Origin: CAYSFW01 sp050329935
GTDB lineage: Bacteria; Pseudomonadota; Gammaproteobacteria; UWMA-0217
DNA: 7,057 nucleotides
Assembly: GCA_050329935.1 (NCBI GenBank)
Contig: JBHJOI010000104.1
Span: forward strand, 1 to 7,057
Direction: 5' to 3'
In this document: piece after piece, positions 1 to 6,255 of the stretch
Position numbering within the stretch: position 1 is the first letter of the stretch
Layout: every line of letters begins with the position of its first letter
Notes under the pieces: model-generated
Told to the model about the DNA's origin: nothing
Database searches by the model: none
The model's input: only the letters and a program-made list of their open reading frames with translations
Position numbers and translations under genes: made by a program

Positions 1-1
1 A

Positions 2-238
2 ACCGGAGCCACGGGTGCAACCGGAGCCACCGGACCCAAGGGGAACACGGGAGCCACTGGCGCAACGGGTGCAACTGGCGCAACGGGTGCAACTGGAGCC
101 ACGGGTGCAACCGGAGCCACCGGACCCAAGGGCCACACGGGAGCCACTGGCGCAACGGGTGCAACTGGAGCCACCGGACCCAAGGGCCACACCGGAGCCA
201 CGGGACCGAAAGGTGATACTGGACCCACGGGTCCGAAG
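2..238 (+). repeat. 9-bp / 18-bp in-frame tandem repeats encoding Gly-Ala-Thr
   Basis: The DNA is built from 9-bp units (GGN GCN ACN) arranged in near-identical 18-bp blocks, for example the same 18 bases at 59-76, 77-94 and 149-166. A longer block starting GGAGCCACCGGACCCAAGGG recurs at 23 and, with one or two changes, at 113 and 167, spaced 90 and 54 bp (multiples of 9 and 18). Such arrays gain and lose units by slippage or recombination without breaking the frame, so copy number probably varies between strains. An assembly could also collapse here. Confidence 0.85.
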
Positions 239-337
239 GGCGGCACAACCTGGGGTGGCACAAAAGGCGGCTCATCCTGGGGCGGCACCAAAGGCGGCTC
301 AATTTGGGGCGGTATCAAGGGCAGCAAGGGTTGGTAA
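2..337 (+). CDS. Collagen-like Gly-X-Y repeat protein, C-terminal part (partial, 5' end outside window)
   Basis: The frame starting at base 2 is open from the left edge to a TAA at 335-337 (111 codons visible, no start). It reads 26 consecutive Gly-X-Y triplets (5-238): 16 GAT, 5 GPK, 2 GHT and single GNT, GDT and GPT. Each of the first four GPK triplets is followed by Gly-polar-Thr. This is the pattern of bacterial collagen-like proteins, in which Gly-X-Y runs form a rod-like triple helix; Thr-rich Y positions occur in spore and surface collagens such as BclA and are often glycosylated there. From 236 the repeat changes to three 9-residue units (KGGTTWGGT, KGGSSWGGT, KGGSIWGGI) and ends KGSKGW. 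No LPXTG anchor, membrane segment or cysteine is visible in this part. A surface or extracellular location is inferred from the family only. The +3 frame is also open (15-350) but lacks periodic glycine and is a repeat-driven shadow. Function and N-terminal domains are unknown. Confidence 0.85.
   Translation, partial: TGATGATGATGPKGNTGATGATGATGATGATGATGATGATGPKGHTGATGATGATGATGPKGHTGATGPKGDTGPTGPKGGTTWGGTKGGSSWGGTKGGSIWGGIKGSKGW
236..316 (+). repeat. Three 27-bp tandem repeats encoding K-G-G-x-x-W-G-G-x
   Basis: Three 27-bp units (236-262, 263-289, 290-316) encode KGGTTWGGT, KGGSSWGGT and KGGSIWGGI. A degenerate fourth unit, KGSKGW, runs to the stop codon. The units diverge mostly at third positions and at the two residues before Trp, so Lys, the Gly pairs and Trp appear to be kept. 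This tail is distinct from the preceding collagen triplets and ends the protein. Confidence 0.8.
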
Positions 338-377
338 GCCGGCGGATTGAAGCCTCGATACGCACCTGACCAAGTCG

Positions 378-411
378 GTGCGAGGCGATAGATCACTCTA
401 TCGCCTCGCAC
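378..411 (+). other. Long perfect hairpin, 15-bp stem with TCAC loop
   Basis: Bases 378-392 are the exact reverse complement of 397-411, leaving a four-base loop (393-396). The stem is GC-rich. It begins 40 bp after the collagen-like stop codon. No T-run follows, so it is not a classical intrinsic terminator; it may protect the 3' end of the mRNA or act with Rho. Its left arm overlaps an alternative hairpin at 352-386. Confidence 0.75.
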
Positions 412-484
412 GAGTCCCGACCGAGTTGCGTAACCGAGGTTTCGAAAGACGTTATCAAACCAGACCCATCGACAAGTATGACTC

Positions 485-515
485 GCCCGCTCAGCTCTGA
501 GCGGGCATTTTTTTT
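485..515 (+). terminator. Rho-independent terminator
   Basis: GCCCGCTCA (485-493) pairs perfectly with TGAGCGGGC (498-506) around a four-base loop, GCTC. One A and eight consecutive T (508-515) follow. The stem, loop and T-run are textbook for an intrinsic terminator reading rightward. It lies about 150 bp past the collagen-like stop and most simply ends that transcript, giving it a long structured 3' UTR, or a small RNA lying in the spacer. Confidence 0.92.
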
Positions 516-687
516 GTTGGCGTCCGTGAATTGAACGGACTCTGGCACTTCCGTTTCAGACTCGGTTGGCCGACGGTGTTCCCCGCAGTCGTATCGTGCC
601 TATTACCAACTGCGGTGGTTGCTTAGGCATTCGGTTTGCTTTAGAAACGCGAGTCTGGCGCCTTGAACTCAATCAGGACTCGTTACG

Positions 688-1074
688 ATGTATACCTTTG
701 AAATCTCCCTAAACTCCTCATTTGATGTTGCCGTCACGCAGGTGATTGACGCCTTGCAGGCCGAGAAGCTCGGCGTGGTCAGCGACATCGCCGTTTCGAA
801 TATTATTCAGAACAAGCTTGGACAAACGATCCGGCCCTATCGAATCCTGGGGGCCTGCGCACCGGGGCTCGCCTTGCGCGCGATCGAGGCGGATCCCAAT
901 GCCGGCGCGCTGTTGCCATGCAATATCGTGATCCGCGAGGTGGATGATCAGTCAGTGGTCGTTGCTTTCATGGACCCCGTCGCAGTATTGCGGCTCGCCG
1001 AAGACTCGCGGATAAGCGCCGTGGGTGAAGAAGCCCTTGAAAAACTGCGGCGCGTCGCCGACCGACTCCGCTGA
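688..1074 (+). CDS. DUF302-family small protein
   Basis: This 128-aa protein fits the DUF302 family, which is usually about 120-150 aa and forms a small alpha/beta fold of unknown biochemical role. The recognisable parts are an N-terminal strand and helix with 'F...V..VIDALQAEKLGVVSDI' character (residues 4-34), the family core YRILGACAPGLALRAIEADP (51-70), LLPCNIVIRE (75-84) and a following strand ending in MDPVAVLR (95-102). Two cysteines, Cys57 and Cys78, lie in the two core motifs. There is no signal peptide or membrane segment, so it is probably cytoplasmic. An AGGA at 675-678 sits 9 bases before the ATG and supports this start. The stop lies 13 bases from the end of the oppositely oriented xseA, with no terminator between them. 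Family assignment is by motif recognition. No function is claimed. Confidence 0.85.
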   Translation: MYTFEISLNSSFDVAVTQVIDALQAEKLGVVSDIAVSNIIQNKLGQTIRPYRILGACAPGLALRAIEADPNAGALLPCNIVIREVDDQSVVVAFMDPVAVLRLAEDSRISAVGEEALEKLRRVADRLR

Positions 1075-1087
1075 TGCGTTCGCGGTA

Positions 1088-2437
1088 CTACTCGCCCGCT
1101 TGAGTCGCGACCGTTTCGCCTAACACCTCGCCCTGGGCGAGCAGGGCAATGAATCGATCGCCCGGCGCGAGGGCGCGGGCATCGCGAATGATGCCGGAGC
1201 GATTGGGTTCCAGGACGATCGCGAATCCACGCTGGAGAACCGTATGGATATCCAACGCTGTCAGGCGCGCACGCAGGGTGTCATGTGTTTGTTTACGACT
1301 CGTATGGACCGCGCGTAATGCGATTGAGAGGCGTATTTCGAGCTGGGCAATGCGTTGCCGGTCGTGCGCGATGGCGTCGCGCAAGCGCCGTTCCGGCAAC
1401 GCCGAGGTGAGCGTGGCAACGCGCGCACGGCGCTGAGATTGCAGCTGTTCGAACTGACGCTGAAGCCGCGTCAGCAGCTCGTCGACCCGTTGTCGACTGG
1501 TCTCGATGCGCGCCTGTGGATGGCGGGCAAGTAGCAGTCGGCGTGAGGTTTCGGTGTGTTGCCGTAGCTGCCGCATCTGCCTGACCGACGCGTTGAATAG
1601 CCGATTGCGCTCAACGGCCAGCAGGTTCCGCAATGCGTCGGCTTCAGGCGTCAGGATTTCCGCGGCGGCCGAGGGCGTCGGCGCGCGTATGTCGGCGACG
1701 AAGTCGGCAATGGTGAAGTCGATCTCGTGGCCCACCGCGGAGATCACCGGTAGCGGGCAGTCGTATATCGCCTGGGCGACGATTTCCTCGTTGAACGACC
1801 ACAGATCTTCAAGCGAACCGCCACCCCGAGTCAGCAACAACACATCACATTCGGCGCGTTCGGTGGCAAGTGTCAGCGCGGCGGCAATCTGGCGCGCGGC
1901 ATGCTCGCCTTGAACGGGTACGGGGTAGATGATCACCGGCAGCGCCGGAAACCGTCGTTTCAACACCTGCAACACGTCGCGTACCGCGGCGCCGGTGGGT
2001 GAGGTGATGATGCCGAGCTGCCGGGGAAATCTCGGTAACGGTCGTTTGTGCTCGAGGGCAAAGAGCCCGGCTTCGAACAGGCGCTGTTTAAGCGCTTCGA
2101 ACTTGCGCTGCAACTCGCCCTCTCCGGCCAGTGTCAACGCGTCGACGATGAACTGGTAGTCACCTCGCGGTTCGTAGAGACTCACCTTGCCACGCGCGAC
2201 GACGTGGTCGCCATTGGCCGCGCGCAAGCGCCCCAGCGCGTTTCGGTTGCGAAAGAAGGCGCATCGGATTTGTCCATTTTCGTCCTTGAGCGTGAAATAC
2301 TGGTGCCCGGACGCGGGACAGGAGAAGTTCGATACTTCCCCGGTGATTCGAATGTCGGTGAAGCGCGACTCGAGCAATCCGCGTACGATCAGATTCAATT
2401 CCCCGATGCTGTAAATCTTGGCGCTGGCGTCTGACAT
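1088..2437 (-). CDS. xseA: Exodeoxyribonuclease VII large subunit
   Basis: XseA is the catalytic subunit of exonuclease VII, which with several XseB subunits degrades single-stranded DNA from both ends and acts in repair in the cytoplasm. The 449-aa product is close to the E. coli length (456). Visible in order: an OB-fold ssDNA-binding domain (about 8-105) with GEVSNFSCPASGHQYFTLKD; the nuclease core with LGIITSPTGAAVRDVLQVLK (141-160), LLTRGGGSLEDLWSFNEE (201-218), VISAVGHEIDFTIADFVAD (231-249) and RAPTPSAAAE; a long helical arm (about 265-395) with two related repeats starting HPQARIE and LPERRLR; and the C-terminal LQRGFAIVLE cap (401-410). Asp154, Arg204, His237 and Asp240 match, one residue offset, the positions I recall as essential in E. 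coli. xseB is not in the window and usually lies elsewhere. The ATG start at 2437 gives the normal N-terminus, though no clear Shine-Dalgarno precedes it. The gene is divergent from guaB, as in E. coli. Confidence 0.98.
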   Translation of the reverse strand: MSDASAKIYSIGELNLIVRGLLESRFTDIRITGEVSNFSCPASGHQYFTLKDENGQIRCAFFRNRNALGRLRAANGDHVVARGKVSLYEPRGDYQFIVDALTLAGEGELQRKFEALKQRLFEAGLFALEHKRPLPRFPRQLGIITSPTGAAVRDVLQVLKRRFPALPVIIYPVPVQGEHAARQIAAALTLATERAECDVLLLTRGGGSLEDLWSFNEEIVAQAIYDCPLPVISAVGHEIDFTIADFVADIRAPTPSAAAEILTPEADALRNLLAVERNRLFNASVRQMRQLRQHTETSRRLLLARHPQARIETSRQRVDELLTRLQRQFEQLQSQRRARVATLTSALPERRLRDAIAHDRQRIAQLEIRLSIALRAVHTSRKQTHDTLRARLTALDIHTVLQRGFAIVLEPNRSGIIRDARALAPGDRFIALLAQGEVLGETVATQAGE

Positions 2438-2622
2438 GGCGAGTGGTCGGTGAGTTACGCGCGTTGGTGACCGGCGGAAACTCGTTCCCGGCGGACTTCG
2501 ACGAACAAAGGGCAGAACGGGCTTGATTCAGTGATGGTCGATCGGTCGGACCACGCCGAGCGAGCGGTTCATCGAAGGCGCGTCATGCGGTCGGCACGGA
2601 GTCAACCCCACGATTGAAGCCG

Positions 2623-2652
2623 TTTACCCTTTGTGGGTCAATCCCCTATAAT
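2623..2652 (+). promoter_or_regulatory. Sigma70-type promoter of guaB(A)
   Basis: A perfect -10 box TATAAT (2647-2652) lies 18 bases after a -35-like TTTACC (2623-2628, four of six consensus bases). Transcription would start near 2658-2660, leaving a leader of only about 24 bases before the guaB ATG. The bases after the -10 (CAGCGCCCG) form a GC-rich discriminator, the hallmark of promoters under stringent or growth-rate control, as known for E. coli guaB. Inferred from sequence only. Confidence 0.78.
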
Positions 2653-2682
2653 CAGCGCCCGACCCCTACCGGCCTCACACTC

Positions 2683-4143
2683 ATGCGCATTCTTCACGAA
2701 GCCTTGACGTTTGACGACGTCCTTCTCGTACCCGCCCATTCAGTCGTGCTTCCTAAAGACGTCGATCTCACGACGCGCCTGACCCGCGGGATCTCGCTGA
2801 ATATTCCCATGATTTCGGCGGCGATGGATACCGTGACCGAGGCGCGGCTGGCGATCGCGATCGCGCAGGAGGGCGGCATCGGCATTGTGCACAAGAACCT
2901 GTCGGTGGCGCGTCAGGCAACCGAAGTGCGTATCGCCAAAAAATACGAAAGCGGTGTGATCAAGGAGCCGCTGACCGTGTCGCCGCGGCAGAGCATCCGT
3001 GAGGTGCTGCAGATTCGTAAAGCTTACAATATCTCCGGCATGCCGGTTGTCGATGGCGAGAATCTGGTCGGCATCGTCACCAGCCGCGATGTGCGTTTCG
3101 TGACCGAGCTCGACCAGCCGGTCGCGAACGTGATGACCCCGAAGTCGCGTTTGATCACGGTGCGCGAGGGCGCGAGCAAGGAAGAAGTTGTGGGCCTATT
3201 GCACACCCACCGCATCGAGAAGGTGCTGGTGGTCAACGATGACTTCAAGCTGCGAGGACTGATCACGGTAAAGGACATCCAGAAATCCTCCGATTTTCCG
3301 CTTGCATGCAAGGATGACCAAGGGCGCCTGCGGGTCGGCGCGGCGGTGGGCACCGGTGGCGATACCGAGGAACGCGTCGCGGCGTTGGTCGACGCGGGCG
3401 TCGACGTCATCGTGGTCGACACCGCCCATGGTCACTCCCAGGGGGTTCTCGATCGGGTGAGCTGGGTCAAGAACCAGTATCCCGACCTGCAGGTCATTGG
3501 CGGCAATATCGCGACCGGTGAAGCCGCGCGCGCGTTGGTCGACGCCGGCGCGGACGCGGTCAAGGTCGGCATCGGCCCCGGGTCGATTTGTACCACGCGC
3601 ATCGTGGCCGGAGTCGGGGTGCCGCAGATCTCCGCGATCACGTCGGTACTAGAGGGGCTGAAGGGTACGGATGTACCGATGATCGCCGATGGCGGTATTC
3701 GCTACTCCGGGGATATCGCCAAAGCAATTGCCGCCGGCGCGAATTCGATCATGGTCGGCAGCATGTTCGCCGGCACCGAGGAGGCACCGGGCGAGGTCGA
3801 GTTGTACCAGGGCCGGTCCTACAAGTCCTATCGCGGCATGGGTTCGCTGGGGGCGATGGCGCAAGGTTCCAGCGACCGTTATTTTCAGGAGTCGAGTCGT
3901 GGGGTCGAAAAACTGGTGCCGGAAGGCATCGAGGGTCGGGTGCCCTACAAGGGGCCGATGGCCGCGATCATCCACCAAATGATGGGCGGACTGCGCGCGA
4001 GTATGGGCTACGTCGGTTGCACGAATATCGATGAGATGCGCAACAAGCCTCAGTTCGTGCGCGTGTCGACCGCGGGCATGCGCGAAAGCCATGTGCACGA
4101 CGTGTCGATCACCAAGGAAGCGCCCAATTACCGGATCGATTGA
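2683..4143 (+). CDS. guaB: Inosine-5'-monophosphate dehydrogenase (IMPDH)
   Basis: IMPDH oxidises IMP to XMP with NAD+, the committed step of guanine nucleotide synthesis, as a cytoplasmic tetramer or octamer. The 486-aa product (E. coli 488) starts MRILHEALTFDDVLLVPAHS. A TIM barrel is interrupted by a pair of CBS domains at about residues 93-205 (DVRFVT and LITVKDIQ mark their ends). Catalytic Cys303 lies in GIGPGSICTTR; the IMP phosphate-binding IADGGIR is at 334-340 with MVGSMFAGTEE following; the mobile-flap Arg399-Tyr400 is in GSSDRYFQ; the C-terminus ESHVHDVSITKEAPNYR is typical. The ATG at 2683 is chosen over an in-frame TTG at 2614 because that TTG lies upstream of the promoter boxes and the intervening residues match nothing in the family. 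No Shine-Dalgarno is visible in the short leader. guaA follows after 120 bp on the same strand; the two form a probable guaBA operon. Confidence 0.98.
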   Translation: MRILHEALTFDDVLLVPAHSVVLPKDVDLTTRLTRGISLNIPMISAAMDTVTEARLAIAIAQEGGIGIVHKNLSVARQATEVRIAKKYESGVIKEPLTVSPRQSIREVLQIRKAYNISGMPVVDGENLVGIVTSRDVRFVTELDQPVANVMTPKSRLITVREGASKEEVVGLLHTHRIEKVLVVNDDFKLRGLITVKDIQKSSDFPLACKDDQGRLRVGAAVGTGGDTEERVAALVDAGVDVIVVDTAHGHSQGVLDRVSWVKNQYPDLQVIGGNIATGEAARALVDAGADAVKVGIGPGSICTTRIVAGVGVPQISAITSVLEGLKGTDVPMIADGGIRYSGDIAKAIAAGANSIMVGSMFAGTEEAPGEVELYQGRSYKSYRGMGSLGAMAQGSSDRYFQESSRGVEKLVPEGIEGRVPYKGPMAAIIHQMMGGLRASMGYVGCTNIDEMRNKPQFVRVSTAGMRESHVHDVSITKEAPNYRID

Positions 4144-4250
4144 GACCCACGCGCCGGGCGCGATCGACCGGCGTTCCGGACCCGTCGGTTCGGAACCAGC
4201 GCCCGCGCCGTTCCAGCCCAAAGCTCGGTCGAGCGCCTTATTCGCCGTTC

Positions 4251-4255
4251 AGGAG
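4251..4255 (+). promoter_or_regulatory. Shine-Dalgarno of guaA, decides its start
   Basis: AGGAG sits 8 bases before the ATG at 4264 and only 5 before the adjacent in-frame TTG at 4261. The spacing and the better codon both favour the ATG, giving a 525-aa protein, exactly the E. coli GuaA length. Confidence 0.8.
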
Positions 4256-4263
4256 TCCATTTG

Positions 4264-5841
4264 ATGCACGCTAATATTCACGCCGATCGCGTCCTGATCG
4301 TCGATTTCGGTTCGCAATATACCCAGCTCATCGCGCGCCGCGTGCGCGAGGGCGGGGTCTATTGCGAAATCCATCCCTGGGATATGAGCGATGACGACGT
4401 TCGCGCCTTCGCGCCGAAAGGCATCATTCTCTCGGGTGGGCCGGAGTCGGTCATCGAGGCGGATCCACCACGGGCACCGCAAGCGGTGTTCGAGGTTGGC
4501 GCACCCGTGCTCGGGATTTGCTACGGCATGCAAACCATGGCGGCGCAACTCGGCGGCGCGGTCGAAAGCGCCGACCACCGCGAGTTCGGTTATGCGCAAG
4601 TCCGCGCGCGCGGTCACACGCGGCTGTTGACGGATATCGAAGACCATACCTCGGCCGAGGGCTACGGGCTGCTCGACGTCTGGATGTCGCATGGCGACCG
4701 GGTCAGCGCCTTGCCACCCGGATTCAAGGTGATGGCCAGTAGTGACGGCGCACCCGTCGCGGCAATGGCGGACGAGGCGCGCGGCTTCTATGGCCTGCAA
4801 TTTCATCCCGAAGTCACCCACACCAAGCAGGGTAGCCGTATCCTGGGACGTTTCCTGCACGATATTTGCGGCTGCGTGTCGTTATGGACCGCGGGCAACA
4901 TTATCGAGGACAGCATCGCGCGGGTGCGGGAACAGGTTGGCACGGACGAGGTAATCCTCGGTCTCTCCGGCGGGGTCGACTCGTCGGTGGTCGCGGCCTT
5001 GCTACACAAGGCGATTGGCGATCAGTTGACCTGCGTATTCGTCGATACGGGCCTGCTGCGGTTGCACGAAGGCGACCAGGTGATGGCGACCTTCGCCAGA
5101 CACATGGGCGTCAAGGTGTTGCGCGTGGACGCCGAGACGCGTTTCCTGGGCGCGCTCGCGGGCGAATCCGATCCGGAGCAAAAGCGCAAGATCATCGGCA
5201 ACCAGTTCATCAAGGTGTTCGAGGAGCAGGCTCGCAAACTCAGCAGCGCCCGCTGGCTCGCGCAAGGCACGATCTACCCCGACGTGATCGAGTCGGCCGG
5301 CTCCAAGACCGGCAAGGCCCATGTCATCAAATCGCACCACAACGTGGGTGGTCTTCCGCCCGACATGGACCTGAAGCTGGTCGAACCGCTGCGCGAACTG
5401 TTCAAGGACGAGGTCCGCAGGATTGGCGTCGAACTCGGCCTGCCCTCGGAAATGGTCTACCGCCACCCGTTCCCCGGTCCCGGCCTGGGCGTGCGGATCC
5501 TGGGCGAGGTCAAGAAGGAGTACGCCGACCTGCTGCGGCGCGCGGATGACATTTTCATTAGCGAACTCTACCAGCACGACCTCTACGACAAGGTCTCGCA
5601 GGCATTCGCGGTGTTTCTGCCGGTCAAGTCCGTCGGCGTCATGGGCGACGGTCGCCGCTACGACTACGTGGTCGCCCTGCGCGCGGTCGAAACGATCGAC
5701 TTTATGACTGCACGTTGGGCGCACCTGCCGTATGAGTTTCTAGATCACGTATCAAGAAGGATTATCAATGAGATAAGGGGAATATCTCGTGTGACGTATG
5801 ATATTTCTGGGAAGCCGCCCGCGACGATCGAGTGGGAGTAG
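4264..5841 (+). CDS. guaA: GMP synthase (glutamine-hydrolysing)
   Basis: GuaA converts XMP to GMP using ATP and ammonia released from glutamine, the last step of GMP synthesis, in the cytoplasm. The 525-aa product has all expected parts in order: a class I glutamine amidotransferase domain (about 8-200) with ILSGGPESV and the triad Cys86 (GICYGMQ), His181 and Glu183 (FHPEVTH); the PP-loop ATP pyrophosphatase domain with LSGGVDSS (234-241) and LAQGTIYPDVIES (332-344); and the C-terminal XMP-binding dimerisation domain with HPFPGPGLGVRILGE (401-415), ending GKPPATIEWE. All key residues are present, so it should be active. Oddity: over 5731-5810 (residues 490-516) GC falls to 29/80 from 52/80 in the preceding 80 bases, and AGA, AGG, ATA, AGG, GGA and ATA codons cluster at 5755-5784, while the protein sequence stays normal. 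This suggests the 3' end was replaced by foreign DNA. No clear terminator follows. Confidence 0.98.
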   Translation: MHANIHADRVLIVDFGSQYTQLIARRVREGGVYCEIHPWDMSDDDVRAFAPKGIILSGGPESVIEADPPRAPQAVFEVGAPVLGICYGMQTMAAQLGGAVESADHREFGYAQVRARGHTRLLTDIEDHTSAEGYGLLDVWMSHGDRVSALPPGFKVMASSDGAPVAAMADEARGFYGLQFHPEVTHTKQGSRILGRFLHDICGCVSLWTAGNIIEDSIARVREQVGTDEVILGLSGGVDSSVVAALLHKAIGDQLTCVFVDTGLLRLHEGDQVMATFARHMGVKVLRVDAETRFLGALAGESDPEQKRKIIGNQFIKVFEEQARKLSSARWLAQGTIYPDVIESAGSKTGKAHVIKSHHNVGGLPPDMDLKLVEPLRELFKDEVRRIGVELGLPSEMVYRHPFPGPGLGVRILGEVKKEYADLLRRADDIFISELYQHDLYDKVSQAFAVFLPVKSVGVMGDGRRYDYVVALRAVETIDFMTARWAHLPYEFLDHVSRRIINEIRGISRVTYDISGKPPATIEWE

Positions 5842-5880
5842 GTCTGATACCGACCCAACTCATATATTTCTTAATACTTT
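5731..5880. other. AT-rich 3' end of guaA and adjoining spacer: candidate island attachment-site footprint
   Basis: GC is 29/80 at 5731-5810 and 14/40 at 5841-5880, against 52/80 at 5651-5730; a short GC-rich piece (5811-5840) encoding the invariant PPATIEWE lies between. The 3' end of guaA is an established integration site for genomic islands carrying tyrosine recombinases, which rebuild the gene end from the element's own copy. No integrase and no second copy of the guaA end are seen in the window, so this would be a relic or one side of a deleted element. Local gene conversion is an alternative. Confidence 0.4.
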
Positions 5881-6255
5881 ATAGCGCCCGCCGAACTCGC
5901 CAAAGCGGCCGTTCGCGTCGGGCCATTGGGATCAGGTGTTCTTCAGCGGCATCACTCTTCCCGTCGGCGGTCGTTTCAACGCCTCCCCCGCTTGCGGGGG
6001 AAGTACGGCGAAGCCGGGATGGGGGCGAGTCCCGAAGGGGATCCGTGGATACGATCCCCTTTCCACAACACGGGAAACACCCACGCGGTTCTTCGACCTC
6101 TCATCCTGGCAGGGTATTCTGACCACGGTTCTAGGCCTTGCCCTCGTCGCCCTCCGCGTCTAACAAGTCCGACCTCGGCGGTGCAAAAATGGGGGCTGTT
6201 GAAAACGGCCGGCGCGATCCAGGTCGTTCCCGTGTCTCACGCCCCTGCTTGCTGT
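5842..6255. other. Gene-free spacer between convergent guaA and bioA
   Basis: These 414 bp hold an AT-rich first 40 bp, a REP-like palindromic region (5981-6061), and a stretch at about 6086-6163 whose +2 frame reads like one hydrophobic segment before a TAA. Open frames crossing the interval (5832-6122, 5926-6405, 5936-6163) read through the palindromic repeat, lack good ribosome sites and resemble no family I know, so none is called as a gene. No hairpin followed by a T-run was found for either guaA or bioA. Confidence 0.65.
5981..6061. repeat. REP-like intergenic palindromic element
   Basis: A 7-bp stem TCCCCCG/CGGGGGA (5984-5990 with 5995-6001, CTTG loop) is followed by a CGGGA/TCCCG pair (6015-6019 with 6030-6034) and a perfect 9-bp inverted repeat AAGGGGATC/GATCCCCTT (6035-6043 with 6053-6061). 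The CCTCCCCCGC-TTGCGGGGG...GCCGGGATGGGGGCGAG character resembles dispersed intergenic repeats common in GC-rich proteobacteria, which are often mis-called as ORFs containing 'PPLAGEVRR'. It lies between convergent genes, a typical place. Dispersal in this genome cannot be seen from one window. Confidence 0.6.

Larger units (their letters stand above)
338..687. other. Gene-free spacer between collagen-like gene and DUF302 gene
   Basis: This 350-bp stretch holds two mutually exclusive hairpins (352-386 and 378-411), a strong intrinsic terminator (485-515), a short inverted repeat GTCCGT/ACGGAC (522-527 and 535-540), and about 145 bp leading to the DUF302 start. I see no convincing ORF in it. 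No promoter for the DUF302 gene could be assigned with confidence; TTGCTT at 619-624 with TAGAAA at 642-647 is the best but weak candidate. Confidence 0.7.

Noticed and set aside
15..350. 111-codon open frame rich in Pro, Arg and Glu over the collagen repeats
   Set aside because: It is the +3 shadow of the Gly-X-Y frame, kept open only by repetition of stop-free units. The true frame (start at base 2) has glycine at every third residue and ends at 337.
619..647. Promoter for the DUF302 gene (TTGCTT ... TAGAAA, 17-bp spacer)
   Set aside because: Both boxes are weak matches; chance similarity cannot be excluded.
2577..2605. xseA promoter on the minus strand using TTGACT at 2605-2600
   Set aside because: The -35 is good, but nothing like a -10 box lies 15-19 bases downstream (CGCGCC at 17).
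2614..2629. PurR-like operator over the guaB -35 region (TTGAAGCCGTTTACCC)
   Set aside because: Only the right half resembles the PurR consensus (CGTTT.C) and the left half is poor, about 8 of 14 fixed positions. It is not enough to call without seeing other pur genes of this organism.
2614..2682. Upstream TTG start for guaB adding 23 residues
   Set aside because: The TTG precedes the -35 and -10 boxes, so it would not be in the mRNA. The extra residues have no counterpart in IMPDH proteins, while MRILHEALTFDDVLL at 2683 matches the usual N-terminus.
4173..4196. GTTCCG/CGGAAC inverted repeat in the guaB-guaA gap as a terminator
   Set aside because: Only a 6-bp stem with a 12-base loop and no T-run; it does not argue against co-transcription of guaB and guaA.
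3649..4221. 190-codon minus-strand open frame inside guaB, and similar long antisense frames in guaA (4249-4860, 5002-5724)
   Set aside because: Shadow frames of GC-rich coding DNA; guaB and guaA on the plus strand are complete and conserved across these spans.
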